Shown here piece by piece: positions 1 to 11,285 of a stretch of 64,000 bases of DNA. A program made the position numbers and the translations under genes. Origin of the DNA: Phlegmacium glaucopus (lineage: Eukaryota; Basidiomycota; Agaricomycetes; Agaricales; Cortinariaceae). The notes under the pieces were generated by a model, which worked only from the letters and a program-made list of their open reading frames with translations, searched no databases and was not told the origin of the DNA. The stretch is taken from the NCBI GenBank assembly GCA_015039465.1, contig MU130026.1, positions 1 through 64,000 on the forward strand, given 5' to 3'. The first letter of the stretch is position 1. Each line of letters begins with the position of its first letter.

Positions 1-2841
1 TTCGGGTGGAAGGCTCTGCAACCTATGTGAGATATTTTCGTTGATAATTTTGGATGTCTTGGTCTTCTTCTTCATCGACAGGAAGATGAAAGTAAGTGCT
101 AGCTGTTATAAAATGAGCGACATAAGCGATGAATGAAATATGAATACCTGTTGAGAAAGTGTAAGAGAACATGATCCTGACATAGGTGTTGAATCATTAA
201 TCACATTCCTCCATGTGAATATCGATGCATTTCCCCAATGAGCGCTTGTAACACGGAGCTCTAATTGAGAGTTATGTAAACATCCAATTCTCCGAACATA
301 ACAAAAATGGATAAAAATCACTCCCGACACGACCCACAATTCCAACAAACGCCCATTTGGGAATGGATGGGTTTGAGTTATGAATTCGCACTCACACTCC
401 TCAAAGTGTTGACCATCAGCTGGGCCACATTGTTGGTGAAAAGAGGGGTACAGCAGTGACATTGCCGCCAAGATCGTTGACGATCATTTGGATATTACTG
501 GTCAGCGTCTGCTCAGGAAATCTAGTTAATATCCTACCATTGTAGCAGGAGATTCAACTTACTTGAAAACCTGAGCAGGAGATGTCAAGGTGGTGAGCAG
601 CGAGAGTGCACAGTTGGCTTTCCTAGAGAGTCGCGACAATCATGATGTTGATGTTGTTGATGACTTGCTGGGGAGTTAAAGCAGCAAGTATGCCTTGGGT
701 CATCAAAATAGCAGAGAAAACGGAAGGAATAGTGGAGAGCATGATAGGTGAAGCTTTGAAGTTCAGTAAAGTAAGTCTCAAGAATTTAGGTGTCGTTTGT
801 AGTTCATTATGATTTGACATTACATAAGGGAACTGGTTCATCAAGCCTTATTTTTCACCTGTTTTTCGAACAAATCTGTGATAGCAAAATCCAATGAAAA
901 AAAAATTATCCTGTGGAAGTTTTTTCTATATACGGCCAAGCTTTTTGTCACACCTGGCGAAGTTTTTTTTCAAGTACAGCCAAGTTTTAGGTCACACTGG
1001 TAAAGTTTTTTTCTATACTGGTGAAGTTTATTGATGTTACATAGGCCAACTTAGTTTCTTGACTCTTGATTTTTGATGATAGTCTCCAAGATTTTGTGAC
1101 AATATTCACAAGATATATTAGTTATGGTCAAAATAAAAATTTGGAGGATCAAAGAATTTTTACTACATGTTATATGTGAACCATGAGGTCTTCTTCTCAA
1201 AGTTATTTGTTTAGCGTTCAAATCCACCTCTTTCTCAATAAAGATAAAGTTCTGATAAGTCGAGAATTTCTGGGTTTTTACACTTTGGCCAAATATATCA
1301 GTATTCAGTCAGGAATTTGTAATCTTCTCTAAGAAAAAGGGGGTCTTGAGAAGAAATTCATTTTGTCCAATGAAGCCCCTCATATGATAGGCGTAAAAAA
1401 AAAAGCATCACGTGCCATTCCCACGACCCTGTCATGTCATTAATTACATTGAATATTGACGCGACTATCACTTTAAAAAACACTCCCCTTGAAAGCAATC
1501 GCACGAAGAAAATGGAGACATATCGGCTGAAAACACGCGAATCCCAATCCATGACACGGCTAAAAAACGCGTCGCGTCGAATTCATTGGATCACATGATC
1601 AAAAACTATGGCTCGTGGGAATAAAGAGCGTGGAAATTTTTTACGCCAGTATCTTATCGTGTCACATCGAAGTACGGGAGACTACCCAGCTGGCTGAAAT
1701 TCTTGAAGTATCCCTACAAATCTCGTCGCAGAAGTTTTTTGAAAGATTGGATACCAGAGGAAGAAAACCCGTTGGAGTGCGAACCTTTCGCCGGCAAGGA
1801 TATTTATTATTCACTTGATGTGTCCAGCGTCCTTTTCTTTTCATCCTTGAAAGCTGGGCTTTGAGAACATTCATCACAAATGCTGGCCTAAACAGTACTC
1901 GTCTCAATATCCACCTTCAGATCGCTGCTCAAACTGGAACCTTGGAGGGAAACTCCGGAACCATTGCAGACGAGGAGCAGGTTGAGAGCAGATATAAAGG
2001 CTACAAAACCTTTCATTTTGCCAGGTTCCGCTCTACACACTCCTGGAAGTTGGAAATAGAATTGTGTGAGGTACACATCGTTGTCTGGACAAGGTGAAAT
2101 CTCTGTTGAGGTAGATGTACAAGATATGAGTAAAGTATACCGATGTTAAAATGACAATAGCAGGGCAAGCAGTCCACCCGAAAAAATTGGTGGACTCTAA
2201 ATTTTGTGAAGGCAAACGAGCAGGCAGCTGAGGTAAAGACAAAGCAGAGTAGACAAAGTATGTAAGGGAAGATATGAAAATGAAAGTAGTAAAGAGATGG
2301 ATATTAAAAATTATGGAAGAAAAGGGAGTATGTACGTCATAAGATGAACCATGAATGAATCTATCATAGGCATATATAATTATATTAACTCCTGCTGCCT
2401 TCTGTCCGATTCTTCGGTCTGCACAAAAATGCCTATCGGGATGTAGCCCCTCCATGGGGTATAGTGGTACGCTAACGTAGATGCATGACAATTAGCGAGA
2501 AAAACCCGGTTGATTTTCAAGTTCTCGTCTGTATCCATTTTCCTTGCGCGTCTCCTTGGATAAAGTGGTCAATACTCACCAAACCATAGCATCCGTGCTC
2601 ATGTCAATATTTCCCAGCGTGGCGGCGCTTCGGCCATGAAAAAATTCTGTAACAAAATGAGTTGGTGTGAAAAGTTGTAGCATATACCCTGTCGGATAGA
2701 ACTGGGAACCCACTTACAGCCGAGCCTTCACGGTGAAGAGTTTTTTCAAGCGACTGAAGTGGCCATCAATTGGTTGCTCTGATGCTCTAAAGTACAAGAT
2801 GGTCACAAAAAAAAGTATTTAAGAAGATCTATGGAAGTAAA
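1..2841. other. Left flank without an assignable gene
   Basis: No gene could be assembled with confidence. Minus-strand open frames at 106-471 and 623-844 are short, fairly hydrophobic and match no family I recognise. Around 1870-2240 (-) two frames can be spliced across a 42-bp GT-AG intron (2115-2156) into a short Cys-containing peptide, but no initiator ATG is convincing. These may be the tail of an unrecognised gene or chance ORFs. Confidence 0.3.
915..1030. repeat. Imperfect tandem repeat of about 45 bp
   Basis: Two full units and part of a third. Each has a poly-T run after 'gaag', a 'gccaag' block and a 'gtcacac' block. The repeat is AT-rich and lies outside any gene I can support. 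Confidence 0.5.
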
Positions 2842-3932
2842 TTACTGAGCAGCTTTCCAGGCATTGTAGTAGACGGGAAGACCATCAACGAAACCCGGCT
2901 TGCGTGGATGCCAGTCGAGAAGGGTCCTGGCAAGGTATGGCCTGAGAAGGGAGGTCGTTCCAAGAGCCACTTCGTACACTAAAGCGAAATTTTGGTTAGC
3001 CACTTTTTCAATGACAGTTCAATCAAATGGAGAAAAAGAACGTACAGTTGGCGGGCTTCCTGTATTCGTAGCCCTTGGCTCCGGCTGCCTTGGCGAGGGC
3101 AGCGAGGACATCATCTGCAGACTCAGTAATGTCGTTGGCAGCGTCGAAGATCAGACCACCACAAAGGACCGCCTTCTCCGCAGCCTTCACATATAGATCG
3201 GCGAGGTCGTCAGTGTGGATGAATGCAAACCTGCCTCCGGGGGTACCGGGATACCAGACCTTGCCCTCCGAGGCGTCCTTGAAGAAAGGCGCAAGGAGAG
3301 AGCCGGAACGACCGTACAGGAGAGCGGGGCGAATAACGATGCCGTTGAGGGTCTTGTCGTTGATGACGAGCTGTTCGCTGTCGACGCGCCAGGCGACGAG
3401 CTCAGCTGGGTTCCTGATAGGGGTCGTGTCGGTGACGACGTCATTGCGGTTATCACCGTGTACCCAGGTGCCCGAGGTGTAGATGTAGGTGAGTTTAGGA
3501 CAGCCCTGGGGACGAAGCTCACGGGCAGCTTGGCTGACAGCCATCAAGTTGTCTGTCGACAGCTTCTTGACATCAGCTGAGCCTCCAACGGCATCAATCA
3601 CGACGTCGAGGTCCTTAACGAGGTGGACCCATTGAGCGGGTTTATCAATTTCACCGATGATGGGGATAACTATATAGGGTTGGTAAATAATATTGTCAGA
3701 AAAGGATTGAATTTGTTTCTCTGAAAATGAGTATTTGCGTACTTTCGTCAGCAGCGAGTTGTTTGGCTTTTTCTGCGGAGCGAGTCAGGCCAAAAACGTA
3801 GTGACCTGCACGGACAAGGGCTTGAGCGGCGGGAAGTCCGATGAATCCAGAGGCACTGTCAGAGTAAGATCAATATTTGGCAAATGTCTGGAACAAAGTA
3901 AGACCCAAATACCCAAGAACCAAAACTCTCAT
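2842..3932 (-). CDS. NAD(P)-binding epimerase/dehydratase-like reductase
   Basis: Four exons on the minus strand (3913-3932, 3743-3855, 3046-3669, 2842-2978) join in phase to a 297-aa protein. The N-terminus is MRVLVLG followed directly by ASGFIG, the Rossmann glycine motif of extended short-chain dehydrogenases and NmrA-like proteins. Later come a YTSGTWVHGD stretch at the position of the family's active-site strand and a conserved FAFIHTDDLADLY segment. It is probably a cytosolic NAD(P)H-dependent reductase or epimerase; the substrate cannot be read from the sequence. The first exon codes fewer than seven residues, so the glycine motif itself is split by an intron. It lies in the same orientation as the Dabb gene and may belong with the tailoring enzymes to its right. 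Confidence 0.85.
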
Positions 3933-5296
3933 TTTGAATGAAGTGTAGATGGATGTGAGTACTTGAGTTAGATGCTTTTCAAGGCGATGGGAGATAATTA
4001 GCCTCGACCGTTCAGACTTTATAGCGCTTTAGAGCCAGCCCATTAGATGGAAACTCACTATGAGTCACTAAGTAGAATTCTCGGGATTCTCGGTGGGGCT
4101 ATGTAAGATCCGTCGAAGAAGGAACACAGCAGAAGTTTGTTTCTTGTTAAGCACAACCCAGAAGCGAGGCCGTCAGTCCCCATTGGTCCAAGTACGATCG
4201 GATAAACACTTCATGATTTCAGCGGCAAGATGATTGCGTGTATCGCAAGTCCTAGTAAACCAAATGATGTATTAGGAGGGATTTGAGCGACACATGGTGT
4301 GAATTGAAGAGGCCTAAAACGATTAACAATGGCTGATAAGGTGGGTTTCTTTACCTGGGTTTCAAGCCTACGAATCTCCAACCAGCTCCAACCTTCCGCA
4401 ATTCGGCGGTTGCCGGTCACTGCTCGGAAACTCCCTGGATTGTAAGTACTCAACAACTATTCCTCTGAAGATTGTGGATCCATTTTGTTTTATTGGGATC
4501 CATTTTTTTCTTCTTCTGTTCCCAGCTGTAGGTATTTCACTCTTTGAATTATTTGCTGCGATATCTTGGTGATCAGGCTCGTAATCATCCGTTTCCTTTC
4601 GAACACCGCTGGGTATGTGATGTTATTATCTTAAATCGTGCTTACGCGCTCGCGGATGGAGAGTAACATCACATCCGGCTGGTCGCGAGTCTACTTGGTG
4701 ATCGTCGTTTTTTTTCGTTCCAATATCATTTTTGGGTATATTGACATGTACTGGTAAGTAAATGTGCCGAGTAAACACGCTGAAACCAGGTTGAAACCAT
4801 GTGCTTAGAAATATTAGTGTGGTGGAGATGAACTGATAGAGCGAGAAAGACGGAAGATCAGGAGAAATGGATAAGAATCAGAGAGCCGCGAACAAAGGGG
4901 AAAGTTTAGAAGGTGCCAAATGTATGGGCGCAACTCGCTTATGGGGAAACGGATTAAGCATGCGAACCCGGTAGCAGAAATATCTTATTAACAGTGGGTA
5001 CGGGTGCTATGCTCAGTGGTCCTCTTAAATTTGGATGTAAGATGATCGATGATCTTTACATATATAACTGGTCCGCAAGTCAAGGGATATTCCTCTTGAC
5101 ATCAGGTTCTTTTTCGTTATCGGCTGTGCGGTTACTTCGTGTTTTTAATTGTTCAACCTCTAGCGTCATTCTTTATTCGAGTCCGCTGAACTCATAGTAA
5201 TCCATCAAGTCTTTACACGGCCGATGTTTTCAGGAGGTATATACATGTTTCACGCAGACTAATAATTTTAGTTCCCAGACCCATGTTACTGATTCT
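3933..5296. other. Intergenic, no gene seen
   Basis: AT-rich spacer between the reductase promoter and the 3' end of the Dabb gene. Short open frames at 4211-4456 (-) and 4994-5197 (+) have no splice context or family features. It probably contains the reductase promoter in its left few hundred bases. Confidence 0.5.
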
Positions 5297-5768
5297 TTAA
5301 GACTCAATGTTGTAGATAAGTTTTCCTTGTAGTATAAGAAGATTGAGATTGAAATAAAATATATACTGGATTACATACCTGCGATGATAGGGTTTGTGGC
5401 AGCTTTGTATTGAGCGTGTGCGGGATTGGCGACATAGGCCAGATAATCCGTCATATTGTCAAGGGTAATGATAGCACCTACATAGTGACGTCATTAGTTG
5501 ATGCCAAGTGAACACGGAATGTTAACCCACCGTCCTCCCATCCACCATCAAACCCAGCAGACCTTGCAATGACAACCTTGTCACCAGTCCTGAGCTCCTT
5601 AATTTCGGGTATCTTGCTCCCCAGAGCAATTATTTCGTCTCTCCAGAGCTTCTTCTGCTCTGGTGTCGCCTCAGGGGTGAATTGGACAAGCACTTTTTTC
5701 AAAACAAAAAAAGTCAATGGGGTGCGCAAGGTGTCGCAATATTTTGACGCACCGATATGAGAGATCAT
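5297..5768 (-). CDS. Stress-response A/B-barrel (Dabb) domain protein
   Basis: Three exons (5531-5768, 5379-5477, 5297-5325) give 121 aa, the usual size of a single Dabb domain. The core runs from a hydrophobic first strand (KVLVQFTPEATPEQ) through a helix ending in IKELRTGDKV to an N-M-T-D-Y segment and the late helix (HAQYKAATNPIIAG), then a short last strand, KLIYNIES. Dabb proteins are small dimeric ferredoxin-like barrels; some act as polyketide cyclases (olivetolic acid cyclase is the known example), many are stress proteins of unknown function. The last exon codes only nine residues and would be missed without splicing. The gene is divergent from the flavin monooxygenase 245 bp away, so both may share a promoter. 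Confidence 0.87.
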
Positions 5769-6013
5769 TTTCCGTTAACAGAGTCCATGGCCTAAGGACA
5801 TAGCTCGTTATATATTTCCGAGGGCACCACCGTTTCCCCGGTGTCACGACAGGGTCACATACACGTGAGGCGATCCTCCACTGGAAATCCGTCGTTCAAC
5901 TTGTCCGACTCCGTTACTAGGCTCTCCCACTGTACCAGCACCATGGCATTTTTTAATGACCTTCCTGAGCTCAGGAATAATTACAAGTCCCATAAGCGCC
6001 CCTCGTACCTGCC
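5769..6013. promoter_or_regulatory. Shared divergent promoter of Dabb and monooxygenase genes
   Basis: Only 245 bp separate the two start codons, which point away from each other. A CACGTG E-box-like hexamer lies near 5862. Shared regulation is inferred from geometry alone. Confidence 0.5.
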
Positions 6014-8456
6014 ATGACAGACCCAGTTTATTCTGCAAGGCTCCCAGTCGTCCTCCCAACCTTTGACCGGCTTAACATAGAGCCAGCTCTTCTCGATAAC
6101 CTTCAGCAATCTCCTTCGCAGATAGCCAAGGAATGGCTCGATTCATTCACTACCATCATAAGCAAGGAAGGCGCAAAGCCTAAAGATGTCCTGTCCTTAT
6201 TCCAGCCCGACGCTTGGTGGCGAGATATCCTTTCCTTGACTTGGGACTTCCGCTCCCTTCAAGGCGAGGCACAGATCTCCAAGTTTTTGGAGGACCGTGT
6301 TCTATCCTCCGCCGCGGGTTGGAAGGATATCACCATTGCTACTGGTGAAGGAATGAACACAGTTCTCCTCCGCCCCTCCCCCGATCTCGTATGGGTCCAA
6401 TTCTTCATAAACTTCACTACGACAGCCGGCACTGGTGTCGGCATCGTGCGCCTCGTTCCTACTCCCAACCAAATAAGCCAAGGCATTATTTGGAAGGCAT
6501 TCTTGGTCTTCACCACCATGACTGGCCTGACGGGCCACCCCGAAAGAACTGGCGAGTTTAGAAACCCTCTTCCCAACCACGGATTCTGGCCAAGTAAGAG
6601 ACAGCAAGAGGTTGATTATAATGACCGTGAGCCTGCTGTCCTCGTCGTTGGAGCTGGCCAGAGCGGTATGGACGTCGCGGCCCGCTTGAAGGCTCTAGGT
6701 GTCGACGTTCTTATCGTTGACAAGTGCGCGACCCCCGGAGAGGTGAGGACTTTGAAACTTCTATACCCTAATCTTTATTGACTTTTCGCAATCATCTTAG
6801 CAATGGGTCAATCGATATGAGGCTCTTTGTCTCCACGATCCTGTTTGGTACGACCACATGCCATATGTAAGTCTGTGCACCCACAATCAGAGGAAAGGTC
6901 CTTCTTAACCGTGTTCACAGATTCCCTTCCCTAAAACATGGCCCGTCTTCACACCCGCACCAAAGCTGGCAGGATGGCTCCGCGCCTACGCTGAGGCGTT
7001 GGAACTCAACATCTGGACCAGCTCAACGATCCATGGCATGCATTTTGATGAACAGAAGAAGATCTGGGAAGTCAAGATTACCAGAGGCGATAAGAAAGAG
7101 GAAAGAGTCGTCAAGGCCAGACATGTTGTCTTTGCCATTGGTACTGGAAGTGGTGTGCCTATCATGCCGAAGGTTCCTGGAATGGTAAAATTCCGTCCAT
7201 CTTGGTCTCCATGAATCATTTTGAACTTTTTTCCATTTTTTTTTTTGCAGGATAAATTCAAAGGCACACTCCTTCATTCGAAGAATTTCGGCACCGCGAG
7301 AGACTACATTGGGAAGAAGAGGGCATTGGTTGTCGGCGCTTGTACTTCTGGTGAATTCGACAATTCCTTAATTTGTCCCACCTTAAAACTTACATGATTT
7401 TCTTTTACTTTCAAGCTCACGATATCGCCCAGGACTTTTACAACTACGGCACAGATGTGACTATGTTCCAACGCAGTTCGACGTACATTATGAGCACAAA
7501 AAATGGATGGCCAGTGTTGTTCAAAGGTATGTATTCGCTTTCAAGTCACTTGTTCCTACTTTCTTTTTGATGCATTCGGTCCTCGAATTTGAACAGGAAC
7601 TTACGAAGAGAACGGTCCTCCGACTGAAGTCGCAGATATCTTGACCGCATCTATGCCCCTCTACTTTGGCAAAGTTATGATCCGGAATGTCATTGCGGAA
7701 ATTGCTGAGAAAGATCGGTATGTGTTCTCAGACTTGATCACCCGTGTCATGTTTAACATTATTTCTGTTTCAGAGATATTTTGGAGGCCCTTGACAAAGT
7801 CGGTTTCAAGACTAATAGTGGCGTCGACGGAAGTGGGTTCGCGTTCATTGCTGCAGTTAAGGCTGGAGGGTATTACCTTGGTATGTATATCCACTCTCCA
7901 AAGAAGGGCGAATTTCAAACTGATGACCGATGTAGATGTTGGCACCTCTCGACTTATTGCCGACCAGAAGATCAAACTCGTCTCAAGCACAAATCTTTCT
8001 CACTTCACCGAGAATAGTGTTGTTTTCGAGAATGGGCAAGAAGTACAGGCCGATGTTGTTGTCTGTGCTACTGGGTTCGTATCTCATTTTGCCCTTTGTT
8101 ATATATATTTGTTTTGACGAAATCTTGAAGCTTCGGCGACGGTAGAGGACCCATCATCGACATGATTGGGCCCGAGCAAGGTGCCAAGTTGAGGCCCATC
8201 TGGGGATTGGATGACGAAGGCGAGACCAACGGCGCCTGGCGCTGGAGTGGTGTCGAGAATCTATACATGATGGTGGGCAATTTGGCCAAGTGCCGATTCC
8301 ACTCTCTGCATATCGCTCTCCGTGAGTTTTCTTGAAATAAAAACTGATTCGGTTTTTTTTTTGAGGATATATATACTGATTTGCATTTTCATTGTAGAAA
8401 TAAAAGCTTTGGAGGAGGGATTATGGGATGGTCAACGATATTCTGACCGCGTTTGA
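6014..8456 (+). CDS. Flavin-containing monooxygenase with N-terminal SnoaL/NTF2-like region
   Basis: Ten exons (6014-6742, 6801-6866, 6921-7184, 7251-7350, 7416-7526, 7597-7717, 7774-7880, 7936-8074, 8131-8321, 8398-8456) join in phase to 628 aa. Residues 1 to about 190 resemble the SnoaL/NTF2-like extension seen on fungal FMOs. The FAD motif is VVGAGQSGMD. An FMO signature of the FxGxxxH type is visible as FKGTLLHSKNF, followed by a second nucleotide-binding motif, VVGACTSAHD, whose central glycine is replaced by Cys. The CATGFG element lies near the C-terminus. It should use NADPH and O2 to oxygenate a soft nucleophile or insert oxygen in Baeyer-Villiger fashion; the substrate is unknown. 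All introns are 54-76 bp. It neighbours a methyltransferase and a GMC oxidase in the same orientation, which suggests a tailoring role. Confidence 0.93.
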
Positions 8457-8748
8457 AACGCATTTTTTGCTTTGCTGTTTAAGTTTAGAGGAGACTATGT
8501 TGTTGTAAATCGACTTGTAGTAATACCGAGAATCTATGAAGTAACTCTTTTTTTATTGATATCGCAAAGTACATAACTGAGGCATTGCACATCTTGAGAA
8601 CTGGACTTGATCGCTCATCATAAAGTAATACTCATTATTTGCTGAGATGGTTTGGCGTCCAAAGGCCGAGGCCATCTTTCCTGAGGGCTTCTTCATTCGA
8701 GCTTAAGTACCCTTGAGCCTTGGGTATGAAAATCGAATTACAGGTTTA
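8457..8748. other. 3' flank of the monooxygenase gene
   Basis: Presumed 3' UTR and spacer. No gene features seen before the MITE begins. Confidence 0.4.
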
Positions 8749-9222
8749 CAGCTACATGCAAAAACCTAGGAACCCCTCGAAAATCAGTTGGTGCGCCCCC
8801 GTTCGTACTTTTGGTACCTTGAACGCGCGTATGACGCATGTTGTGGAGTTAGGGCACTAGAACCCTTCAACCGCCCCAAGCTCCCTCCATCGCTTGCATC
8901 CTGCATCCATTGAGTCGCGTCCACTGTTGCAGCCCATCTATACAAACACTATGTCATAGCCAATCCTCTAACAAGCCGTTTTTGCTCTTCCGGGATATAG
9001 CGGTAGGCACCCATGGTAGTTGGATTTAGAGGATGTTTAGTACTAACTACGGGGTATGCTGCCTCTATGGGTGGAGTTGTTGCTCCACAATTTCCCGATG
9101 CACTACCGAAACAGGACTTTTAGCATGGGCATGACTATTAGGATACCATAAACGGTTGTTTATATAAACATTGGCGCATGAGCTGAAATTTCGAGGGGTT
9201 CCTAGGTTTTTGCATGTAGCTG
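8749..9222. mobile_element. 474-bp MITE with 34-bp terminal inverted repeats and TA duplication
   Basis: The left terminus 8749-8782 and the right terminus 9189-9222 are perfect inverted copies over 34 bp, beginning CAGCTACATG. Each end is flanked by TA (8747-8748 and 9223-9224), the target duplication of Tc1/mariner-pogo type transposases. The interior has no transposase frame, so the element is non-autonomous. It lies between the monooxygenase and methyltransferase genes. Confidence 0.88.
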
Positions 9223-9224
9223 TA

Positions 9225-9920
9225 ATACATATACCAATAACACCAACTACTATATAAATATAATCCAAGATTAGCATACCAAATTCAAAACACACAGCCA
9301 AAAAAAAAAAAGCGAAAGAGAGGAAGGGAAAGTGAAGGCGAGCTCGTCGTTCGTGACAAGTGAGGAGAAAGGGCGGTTGACAACGGTGATAGCGGCGTGA
9401 TGTCGAGGGACGATCGATGACAAAACCGTGATCCCAATACAAGCTAAGCGCTAAAGGCTCACACAAGAGAGACCATAGCCGAAGGACGAGGAGAAAATAG
9501 TTCAAAAGTCCAGAGTAAGTACAGCTAACTATTGCCTATTGGTGGAAAAGTTATTTTAGATTGAAGGTGTTCGGAGCAAGCTTTTCTAATACAACCAAAC
9601 AAGTGGGGTAGGTACATTCATGTAACTGGACTTTGATCCACCACTTTCCCCCAAACCTCCTACACTCGCCCCACCGCCCTCCTTATCGTTACGATGCCTT
9701 GAGGATTGATACCTTGGTCTGCGAACTTGAAGGAGGCTCACCACTTCCAACACCGAGACTAGAAGTTGGAAATCCATGGACATTGGGTGGGGTTGTTAAC
9801 TCCATCTTTCGCATCTCCGGAAGGTGCGGCACAGTGCAGTGTCTTGTTATATATAATGGCCACAAATACGAGGTATGTGTTCAAAATCCAAGCTCATATC
9901 ATCCTACCTTCTAAACCACG
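9225..9920. other. Intergenic and methyltransferase promoter region
   Basis: No gene found. A 146-residue antisense frame (9065-9505) crosses the MITE border and is judged spurious. The right end contains the TATA-like element of the next gene. Confidence 0.5.
9848..9856 (+). promoter_or_regulatory. TATA-like box of the methyltransferase gene
   Basis: TATATATAA lies about 65-73 bp upstream of the start codon at 9921, a usual distance for fungal genes with a short leader. Confidence 0.5.
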
Positions 9921-11006
9921 ATGCCTTCTCTATATCCTGTTCTCCAGCTCGATAGCGATGACTTGACCATTTCTCCTGCGACCATGAAGTTTCTCAAGAA
10001 GGAACTTGGAGAAAACCTGACTGACCAAGAGGTCACGACAATCTTACTAGATACTCGTAAATCGTACGTCAGAACTATTTCTTAAGAGAGATTGTTTAAC
10101 TTAAATCTCCTCTAAAGTGCATAGTGAGTAAATGGATTTTCGCTTGCATCGCGCATGGTTCGATGATGCTCTCCAAAGCGAAATTATGTCGTTCCCTTGT
10201 ATCCGCCAGTTCCATTTCGTCTCTTTTTTCATGGAGAGAAACGTCATCTATAAGCATATCGTGGAGTATGCTCAAAAAGCTCCCATCGGTAAAAGTCCTG
10301 TTGTGCTTGACCTAGGATGCTGCAGTAAGTTCTTGTCCCTTTATTTTTTTCCACCGTACCTCACAACCAATTATTAGTGGGTACCGACCTTAGAAAGCTT
10401 CTGCAAGACGGATACCCCACGAATTCAACCTCCACCAATGTCTACGGCTGCGAACTCGAGTCCGACTTCATCACAGAAGGTCACAAGCTTTACAGGGATG
10501 GTCCTGCCTCGAAGAAACCCACTCCCATCAAATTTTTCGCAGATGACATCTTCAATGTGCCGCTCAAGGCGGATGATGCCGTCGTCGAATCTGGTTCTTT
10601 CGGCCTGAACAACCTCAGAGGAAAAGTCGACGTCCTCTATGCCGGTGCTCTCTTCCATCTCTTCGACGAAGAGAAGCAATTCGCCCTCGCTCAACGCCTC
10701 GTCGCTCTCATCAACGCGAATTATTCTGCCGACAGGAAAAACACCGAAGCTATCATTTTCGGTCGCCACATCGGAAGCTTGGAGGCCCACAAAGCGCACA
10801 GGCCAAGTGAGTTTGGCGGTGCCTTTGGTCATTCTCCAGAGAGTTGGAAAGAGATGTGGGAGACGATCCTTGTTCAAGCCTTTGGCCAGGGGGTTCTCAA
10901 GCACGTTGAGATTGATGTACTCAAAGAAGATTTGATTCCCAACTCGAAGAACGTATTCCATCATGCTTGGCTCTGGTGGAGCGTGACTTTGCGCCTTCCA
11001 TTGTAG
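9921..11006 (+). CDS. AusD-like SAM-dependent methyltransferase
   Basis: Three exons (9921-10063, 10179-10324, 10378-11006) give 305 aa. Order of features: an N-terminal helix pair, a PCIRQF segment, the SAM-binding motif VVLDLGCCMGTDLRKL (split by intron 2 inside the motif), an acidic ELES segment for ribose contact, and a DVLYAGALFHLFD segment at the usual motif position. This pattern matches the small class I methyltransferases of fungal meroterpenoid and indole-terpene pathways (AusD/Trt5 type), which methylate carboxyl or hydroxyl groups. The first intron is long (115 bp) because nearer acceptors would place a stop in frame; this boundary is the weakest part of the model. It sits downstream of the flavin monooxygenase and upstream of the GMC oxidase, all on the plus strand. 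Confidence 0.85.
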
Positions 11007-11189
11007 ATTAAATAGTAGTATCCTACGTCCAGATTTTCTGCCATCTGCATATAATGGTCATAAAAATGATAACCTAAATTCCGAAGGGAAAGAATATGGA
11101 GTTCTGGGTGGGGCCTGTTGAGACTATTAGAGCGGGAAAAGATCATGCCCATGTTGTGTATGGCATGAAAATACCGTCTGACTTTTAAA

Positions 11190-11285
11190 TATGATTAACG
11201 TTGCAGTTACCTTTTTTCTGTGTGAATCAGATTTTATCTGCTATTTAAATATCAATATGATTAACGTTGCAGTTGCCTTTTTTTA
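11190..11285. repeat. Short direct duplication
   Basis: The block 'tatgattaacgttgcagtt' followed by 'cctttttt' occurs near 11190 and again near 11257, each preceded by 'atttaaatat'. It looks like a local duplication of about 60 bp. Confidence 0.55.

Noticed and set aside
3075..3580. Plus-strand frames of 121-135 codons
   Set aside because: They lie entirely within exon 3 of the minus-strand reductase, whose motifs are clear.
9065..9505. 146-codon minus frame
   Set aside because: It spans the right terminus of the MITE and unrelated flank; the translation is low-complexity and hydrophobic without splice support.
10425..10964. 179-codon antisense frame in the methyltransferase
   Set aside because: It mirrors a codon-biased exon of a well-supported gene on the other strand and has no motif of its own.
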